In this document: piece after piece, positions 57,022 through 64,000 of the stretch
How the letters are laid out: each line of letters starts with the position of its first letter
Position numbering within the stretch: the stretch's first letter is position 1
Source of the DNA: Platynereis dumerilii
Lineage: Eukaryota; Annelida; Polychaeta; Phyllodocida; Nereididae
DNA length: 64,000 nt
Assembly (NCBI GenBank): GCA_026936325.1
Contig: JAPTHN010000001.1
Coordinates: 4,042,560 to 4,106,559, forward strand
Reading direction: 5' to 3'
Notes under the pieces: generated by a model
What the model saw: only the letters and a program-made list of their open reading frames with translations
The model's database searches: none
What the model was told of the DNA's origin: nothing
Position numbers and translations under genes: made by a program

Positions 57022-58196
57022 GTCTAGTCAATATGTGATATGACCTAGAACAAATTGCAACAGAAATGGTTCCAGTGGCATTTGGTCCCTAAATATGTCA
57101 AGAAAGACATACTAAAAGTCATGGAAAATCCAAATGGTGGAACACCCCCAAATTAGCATAAATCCAAGATGGCCGCCATAAAAATAACTCAGAAACTATT
57201 AGATATAGACCCCATATGTGTATGAAAGTTGAATATAAACTTGGGTATTACGGACATTTTGACACTATTCCCATGTCTCTATCTCTAATAGATCTCAAGA
57301 TATAGCATATTCAAATATCTCTGTTTTTGCAAAAAAAGCTGTACATCACCAAATTTGTCATTTATGAGTCTTGATTCTGAATACTTGAAGTACGCCTTTT
57401 ACCTTACCTATTACGGATACAAAAGGATTAACTTGTGTTTAATTAAAGCCCCCAATCATGTCTCTACCTCTCTTCAATCCCCTACTATGCCATATTTTGC
57501 ATTGGAAGTCTCCCCTTCATCAGTGATTGTAGTTAGATTGTGTCTAGCATTACACATGCAGAACTCAGAATAGGCTGAATTCCATTCTCGCAATATTTCA
57601 TACACTTCAGACCCAAAATGAGCACTTTCTTTCATATGAAATGTCAATTTTTAGCAAATAAATGGAATTTCTAGGGAAGACTTCTGAATGCAAAATATGG
57701 CATAGTAGGGGATTGAAGAAAGGTAGAGACATGATTGGGGTCTTAAATTAAACACAAATTATTCCTTTTTTATCCTTAATAGTTAAGGTAAAAGTCATTA
57801 TTAAGGTATTCAGAATCAAGACTCATAAATGACATATTTGGCGATTTACAGCTTTTTTTTTGCAAAATCAGAGATATTTGAATATGCTATATCTTGAGAT
57901 CTATTAGAGATAGAGATATGGGAATAGTGTCAAAATGTCGGCAATACCCAAGTTTATATTCAACTTTCATACACATATGGGGTCTATATCTAATAGTTTC
58001 TGAGTTATTTGCAAAAAACCTGATTTTTATGGCGGCCATCTTGGATTTATGCTAATTTGGGGGTGTTCCACCATTTGGATTTTCCATGACTTTTAGTATG
58101 TCTTTCTTGACATATTTAGGGACCAAATGCCACTGGAACCATTTCTGTTGCAATTTGTTCCGGGTTGCACCCAATATTTTCTTATTATGACTAGAC
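57022..58196. mobile_element. Long palindromic MITE with YY1-like motifs
   Basis: This is a 1175 bp element with ends GTCTAGTCA and TGACTAGAC. TA flanks at 57020-57021 and 58197-58198. The arms are extensively mirrored (GGTTCCAGTGGCATTTGGTC and its complement; GATCTCAAGATATAGCATAT and its complement). Both arms carry AAGATGGCCGCCAT or its mirror (about 57167-57180 and 58029-58042), close to the YY1 consensus. It is absent from C (near 46285). The 72-codon frame 57355-57573 is in the interior and is not recognised. Confidence 0.88.
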
Positions 58197-59482
58197 TAAT
58201 GGAGCGTAGATAGACGATTGATAGATAGACACATGCATTGCAGATGTATGGTGAAAAATCCTTGATTAAAATTGTTTGAATCCTGCTCTTGATGCGGCAC
58301 CAAGACAATGAATTAATAAATCTCATTCTTTTAATACCAGAATTATCTAATTGCTTCTCTAACAATTTTTTGTTAGAAAAGTGCCATTATAATATCTGGA
58401 GTCTATGACATAACTCCTAAAGGTATGCTTTAGACATTGGTTTCAGAGATTAAGTATTCAGACTATTTGTTTGGAAACAATTTAATATCTGGATTTAAAA
58501 TACTAGAAGTTGAAATGAAATGTTCAAAAAAGTTCTGGAAATGTGAAATTAGATTCTTATTAAATCACCGTTTGCAATCTCTGAACAAGAAGAGTACTCA
58601 CATAAAGTGTAGATCTATACATTGAAAATAACTGAATAACTGTGACAAACAATATTCTGTGACTAACAGTTGTTCCAAATTTAGTCAATCACCTGATATT
58701 CAAGTGAATAAATAAATGGAAAATATGCATTATTGAACTGATAGACAGATATACCAGATATAGAACTAGGCAAACAAAGTGCTGGGTCACCAGAAATATA
58801 TATATTTTTTACATTCAGCCACTATTCCCAATTTAATTTGCACATGCAAGAAACCCTGTTTTCCTGGTGCATATGTCTGCTATATTTGATTCCTCTCCTG
58901 CAAACACGTCTTTGTCCGTTTTGAAATTGAAATGGTTTGTTGTGTATGATGCGCAAAATTGCATTTCCAAGAAATTCTTGTGTCAGATGACTGATAATAA
59001 GAAAAGGGAAGGGCATTTGTAATTTCATCCTCATGACTAAAAAGACCGTCGTTATTCTTCAAACAAAAAATAGTAATAAGAGCAAAAAAAAGTACTGGAG
59101 AGATACAAAAAATGTGCAGGTCATGTGTTTTGAAACCAATTACCTCCTGACAATTTCAGCATCACTAAGAGACTTCCTGTCATGTTTCACACGAATACAA
59201 ATACGAATAAGTATGGGGTATGGGACATCAGATAAAATTATTTGTCCCTGAGCATGAACATCAAATACAGCCTATATATTTTGGTAGGAGCTGTCGATAG
59301 TTTGACACAGCTAATTGTCTAGAAGGATGAACATAGGCCAACCTTTTTTCATTTGTTTTAAAATGTTCAACACCTACCTTAAAAAGGAGAAAGGCAGCTA
59401 TTTACACATTGCTTTGTTTTGCTGGCCACTTAATGGCAATCAAGCTCATCCGATTCCTCATGCAAATTTACATTCAGCTCAC
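58197..59482. repeat. Copy D, between the palindromic MITE and core r
   Basis: This matches 46285-47304 and 47707-47930. It holds the intact empty site (near 59270) for the MITE present in C. No gene. Confidence 0.75.
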
Positions 59483-59726
59483 TCCCTGGGGATCTCCCTT
59501 GTCGTAATCAGGGCATCAACAGGCCATTGAAAGCCTGGCCTGCTGGCTTGTTTCTTCATACAGATGAGTGTGGGTGGTTTCAGGTTTTATGGCCAGTTCC
59601 AGGGCATTCTTTTGGGGTAATTTGAACTTGACAACTTTAGCACTTAAACAATAGCCGTAGATCTAAAGGCTCTCTTACTGTAAGAGCGAGTTGGAATTTT
59701 TTCCTGTGTTTCTCTGTTACATATAT
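59483..59726. promoter_or_regulatory. Ultra-identical core r, copy D
   Basis: Identical over 244 bp to 47931-48174. Confidence 0.7.
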
Positions 59727-60806
59727 GTTTTTTCTTAAGCTATTTTTGCTTCAAGACAGACATCTAATAGATTATAGCTGTTCTTGAGGCATTTTCCATG
59801 CTTCAAACATCTCGCCTCTATCAGACTCTTCCTCACCTTTCCATAACCTTGGTTGCTAGCAAATGAAAAGGATTTCTTAACCAATGTTTTAAAATCAGAG
59901 ACATTGAAATTCCGATGACAATCAGCCTGACTATCTTAGGATAATCAACTTAACAAATATTGATTTCTAAACCTAATCAGCAAGTTCTCGGGTATAGAGA
60001 TGATATACAACATAAACAAGGTTTTTTGATGACAAATTAATCATTTTGCTGGACTGGCGACTGAAGTATAGAGAGCTTGAAACTCGAAACCCACTTATAT
60101 AACGGGAAAGCCAGACTGGAGGCCAAGAAGTGAGAGACAATCAGAACGATCAATACTCACAACTGACATTTCAATGGCTAGATGTGTAGACATTCAGAAG
60201 TCTAAGAAAGGATATATCACAATGAGATTGATGAGGTGGATGATCTTGATCTGAATCTCTTTTTTACTCCGCACAGATGTAGCTGCTGATAAAAATTGTA
60301 GGCAGAAAATACAGTTTTTAGATCCTTGAGCAAGCGGCCAGCCATGAAATTAATGGTATGCTTTGGTCCTCACTCAGTGAGCCAGAAAAATTGAATCATG
60401 TTGTGCTACTCAATGTCTACATAAGGACAATATGCCTGCCAACACCAGATGTCTGCTTCAAGGACTTAAACATGGTTATTTGCCATATCCAATAAACTTG
60501 AACAAGTGGTCGGCATTGATGCGCATACTGAACGAAAAGGAGCAATAAAAAGAATAGTAGAAGAGAGTCTAATACATTTGTGGCTACTCAGTTGAAAACA
60601 AACTGGCATGTGTTGCTCTAGGCACAACTTAGCTTTTAAAATGAAATTTATTACATCAGTGAAATAGTAGTTTTGTGTTGTTCGTAATGCAAGCAGACAT
60701 ACATAAAGATTAATGCATGGCATACTATCTATTCAGATACTGACAAACTAAATCTCTAAATTCTACTGGCTTTGGACCTATTCTAGCCGTACCATCTGAA
60801 GCTGAC
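59727..60806. repeat. Right end of copy D
   Basis: This matches 48175-48553 and 49424-50166, with the empty site for the hairpin MITE near 60100. The last roughly 70 bp (60734-60806) are inverted relative to C. Confidence 0.75.
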
Positions 60807-62329
60807 AGTGGCCAGAAATGATTATGAGTCGATTAGGCAGTTTGTTCACACCAATTTACTCTCTGTTAAAGTGATGGGTCTTTTAAATGTCTTGGCTTAG
60901 AACTGACATAGTTGAATGTGTGACAATGGCCAAACAGAAGAAAGATGGATGGCTACACGGCCACTGTGCTGCCTTAATTAGTTGTTTGGCGTTGCATGAC
61001 ATTGTTTCTTAACATTTACCACAGGCCCCATTTGCATAAAGGGAAGCATCAACATTGTCTTGTTTGGAAAGTAAGCTGATCGCATGTAAATATCATATGA
61101 TTTGTTTGTCCTTCAAAAAGAGTGATCATGCAGATCCTTCCCTAAAGGCACAAAAAGCAGAGAAAAAGTGCCATTTTGCTATTATGTTTACGCAATTAAC
61201 CATTGCTGTCTAAATATTTAAATTGGCCAAACTCAGTCAGCAAGGACAGCTGAATTAAACTGGAAATTATCACTGCAATTATACCACAGATGGAGTTCAT
61301 TTTACTTTCTTCATCTGTTTTTGGAGATACAAGAAAGAATATTCTTGAATGGTTCTATTGTTCGAGCTAATTAATCTGATGGATGGAATCAACAAAGATG
61401 GTCATCCAAATAATCCATTGCATTAACATTCAGGAAGCACAATTGGCCAAGACAATTGCAAGACTTTGGATTACTATTAAATAGAAATCAAAATGTTAGA
61501 GTGTTAATCTACTGAATAGGTGTATCAGGCAGTACTATCAGAGCCAAGGGTCATTAGTATAATTACCCATTAATTAAATCTGAGAATAGATAGGAGAGCT
61601 CAATGAGGCTGTAAGGGACAGACAATAAAAAAGCCATTGCTTAACAAGATTATCTACACTGGATCTAGGGGCAGTGGAAGGCCATATACTTGAGAAAGCC
61701 TGAGACTCTGTTAAGAGGGCAAATGAGGCATCGTGGTCGTGAGGAGATTCTAGAAAGTATGTGACTTGTTGAAAGAGCATTAAGCACTAGGAGGGTTGGC
61801 AAGGGATATATGGGGAAATCCCCAGTCAAGGTAGATTTCCTACAAGCCCTGCTGATAGCGACCAGATCTTTGCACTCTTCTTTCAGAACATTGTTGGTAT
61901 TCAGACACTGTTCCTGGTTTATTTGTCATAAGTATGACGTAAAAAGTAGAACTGAATATCAAGCCAGAGAAGAACATGAATCGGTCCATATTTCTGATGG
62001 AGTCAAGATGTCAGTACAATTAGTTTCAATAAATTTCATAGTATCTTTATCATCTTGCCATGTTGCAAGCTGTCTCCATGTTCTGTTGCACTTCTAAAAG
62101 GAGACACCTTGTCAGGCCAAAGATCTGATGCAGTGAGTGTAATTTGCACAGACACTGGTAACACATTTACGTCTCCAGCAAAATTGATGGTCTTTCATTA
62201 TATAATGTAGTACAAAATACTACATGTGACAAAGGGAGTGATAGGACAGTAGAAAGAATGAGAAATGTCAGATATCAAACTCATGTGAGGGACCTTCACC
62301 TGCATAATTCAACTGAATATCTCATGTAG
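60807..62329. other. Single-copy stretch after copy D
   Basis: No gene or transposon was recognised. A 95-codon frame (61810-62097) has no domain. Bases 60900-61300 contain long stretches free of simple repeats (for example GTTGTTTGGCGTTGCATGAC and TTTAAATTGGCCAAACTCAG) and may be regulatory, but there is no internal copy to compare. Confidence 0.4.
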
Positions 62330-62960
62330 GCCTACTAATGTTACATGCACCTGTGTAAGGTTGTTGGCTCGTGTGTCTTCGGAACTAAGTTTCAGAGTAT
62401 AGGTATTTAGATTATTGCTTCAAATAATTTGACATTAGATGTGAAATTTAAATATATTGAAAAAAATTGAGCAATGTTAAATTGGTTTTTGTGTGTTTAA
62501 TATTAAATCACACTTTGCAATCCCTGAACATAAAAAGTTCTCACAAGTGTATACATTTGAAATTACTTTGTGACAGAAAACATTCTCAGAATAAAAGTTA
62601 TTTTGCTAATCAGCAGTCTTCTTTGGTATATTTGATTCCTTTCTTGAAAACACTTCTTTCTCCATGCATTATCAACTTCAAATGGTCCTAGTGCGGCATG
62701 CATAAATTGCTTTTCCAAGAAATTCTTGTGTCAGGTGACTGATAAAAACAAAAAAGGGAAGAAATAAAAAGGGCATTTATAATTCCACCTTCATGACAAA
62801 AAAGAACAGTCGAAAAGTACTGCTGGGGGTCAAAATTTCCAATTCATGTATTTTAAGGTAATTACCTCCTGATACTTTCAACTGATCTTAGATATGAATC
62901 TTTGCTGAAGGAGAAGAGAATTTGTGAGCAAATAATATGCAGCGCAAAGTACCTTGAGCA
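62330..62960. repeat. Family II, third diverged partial copy
   Basis: Bases 62400-62960 align with 46500-47160 and 58440-59120: AATCACACTTTGCAATCCCT, AAGAAATTCTTGTGTCAGG, ACTGATAAAAACAAAAAAGG, TTCATGACAAAAAAGA and AATTACCTCCTGATACTTTC. Divergence is much greater than between C and D, so this is an older copy. The unit may continue past the window. Confidence 0.75.
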
Positions 62961-63864
62961 CTGTTCATATATAATCCAAATAAGTAAATGTGTTGATCAA
63001 TTTTTAAAATCATGTAATGCCAATTTCAGGGACCTATGACCTTTCACTTCAAGAGAACCAACTATAGGGTGTAGTTTATGATGTTTAAAACATCTTCATG
63101 AGATATGAAGGAGCAAGTAGCTGTTTACATATATCTTCTGAAACTTTTATTTGACCTTGATTTTCATGAGACCAGACTCAAATATAAATTTTCCAAGCAA
63201 TCTGACATTCAACACAAAATCTCACATTTCTGGTATTCAAAGATGCAAAGAAACAGCTGCCTGGTAAACAACTGTCTGGCACAAACCAAAATGAAAAAAG
63301 AGAAGGTTCAATACATAATCTGAAAAGTTTGGAGTTTATAGTATGTATGACATAACAAAGATCAGGAATCAGGTTCGCACTTAAAAGTTGACTTCCCCGA
63401 GGCCTAATAATTGTTAAGAGTGTTAATTTGTACAAGCTTTCTTGTCGCAGGTATTTGGGGCTACTTACAACCAAATTAAAGGCATGGATGGATAAATAAT
63501 GCCTTAATATATATCATGTGAAAATTTGAAACGATTCCTGTACTTTAAAGTGCAGAAATCGGCAGTTTTAGTAAAATTGTATGCTGAATTTTGAGCTTGT
63601 ACAAGGGGAAACTTTGCATACTGTTGATAGCTGTTTTTGTATCTGTTGTCTAGGATCTTCATATTCTTTTTTAACAGTTTGACAAATCCGAAACTGGGAA
63701 ACACTGTTTAAAGGATCTTGACACTTCACAGTTACATATTTACCAAATCCAAACAGAAAAGAAAGAGCTATCTTGCCAATCAGTTAACAATCAGTCAATG
63801 AACAGTGCATATTGTTTTTGATAAAGAGTAAGCCCTCTATGATAATTGATCTATGTAGCTTTCC
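62961..63864. other. AT-rich stretch without recognised features
   Basis: No frame with a domain, no transposon and no clear partner in copies C or D was seen here. Confidence 0.4.
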
Positions 63865-63950
63865 ATCTATTTGTCTGTCGGTTTATCTGTTTATCTATCT
63901 ATCTGTCTATCTATCTATCTGTCTATCTATCTATTTATTTATTTATGGGG
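63865..63950. repeat. (ATCT)n/(TTAT)n microsatellite
   Basis: A run of CTAT/TCTG units followed by TTTATTTATTTATGG. It may be the tail of a SINE, but no body was identified. Confidence 0.75.
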
Positions 63951-64000
63951 CGTAAATCACAAGCTCATGACTAACTCACTATCTATTTATGTAACTATCG

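Larger units (their letters stand above)
50380..60806. repeat. Family II tandem unit, copy D
   Basis: This is the second copy of the unit, in the same orientation as C. It is longer because of its own insertions: MITEs at 50884-51141, 51492-52137 and 57022-58196, and a SINE at 56544-56766. Cores p, q and r are identical to C. No coding gene is seen. Confidence 0.95.

Noticed and set aside
1-64000. LTR retroelements, retroviral or Polinton remnants
   Set aside because: I saw no long direct terminal repeats and no capsid, integrase, polymerase or envelope-like frames anywhere in the window.

Overview
This window reads as non-coding DNA from an AT-rich animal genome, most likely a marine invertebrate. 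The evidence is tRNA-derived SINEs, many short hairpin-type DNA transposons of Tc1/mariner, pogo and PIF/Harbinger style, degenerate GATA/ATCC microsatellites, and conserved-looking DNA with homeodomain-type motifs but no reading frames. I cannot name the species; echinoderm, hemichordate or cephalochordate are guesses. I find no convincing protein-coding exon. The longest open frame is 154 codons and is low-complexity or accidental, so the window is a gene desert.

The desert is built from duplicated non-coding units. Family I fills about 1-32000. Copy A (101-5421) and copy B (6193-11427) are colinear tandem copies of a unit about 5.3 kb long, with blocks I label a/b, c, d-f, g, h and i. A more diverged, interrupted third copy follows (b and c at 13895-14885, h at 18240-18645). 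Downstream blocks i, k, l, m and n recur: i five times, l four times, k three times, m and n twice. One further block, t (17819-18217), is repeated in inverted orientation at 21320-21739.

From about 31950 to 40490 the DNA is mostly single-copy. It holds two GC/CpG-richer islands (34335-34860 and 36000-36500), two candidate regulatory stretches (37620-38330 and 40010-40430), and a pair of SINEs in opposite orientation.

Family II fills 40790-62960. Unit C (40790-50166) and unit D (50380-60806) are tandem copies about 10 kb long, and a diverged partial third copy lies at 62330-62960. Inside C and D three cores are letter-for-letter identical: p (339 bp), q (247 bp) and r (244 bp). The DNA around them carries frequent substitutions and indels. 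This mosaic is the main result. It looks like a multiplied cluster of conserved non-coding elements, probably enhancers of a developmental gene outside the window, although local gene conversion could also produce identical blocks.

Many hairpin transposons landed after the duplications. The sister copy often preserves an empty site, which fixes target duplications and relative ages. No LTR elements, retroviruses, Polintons or CRISPR arrays were recognised.
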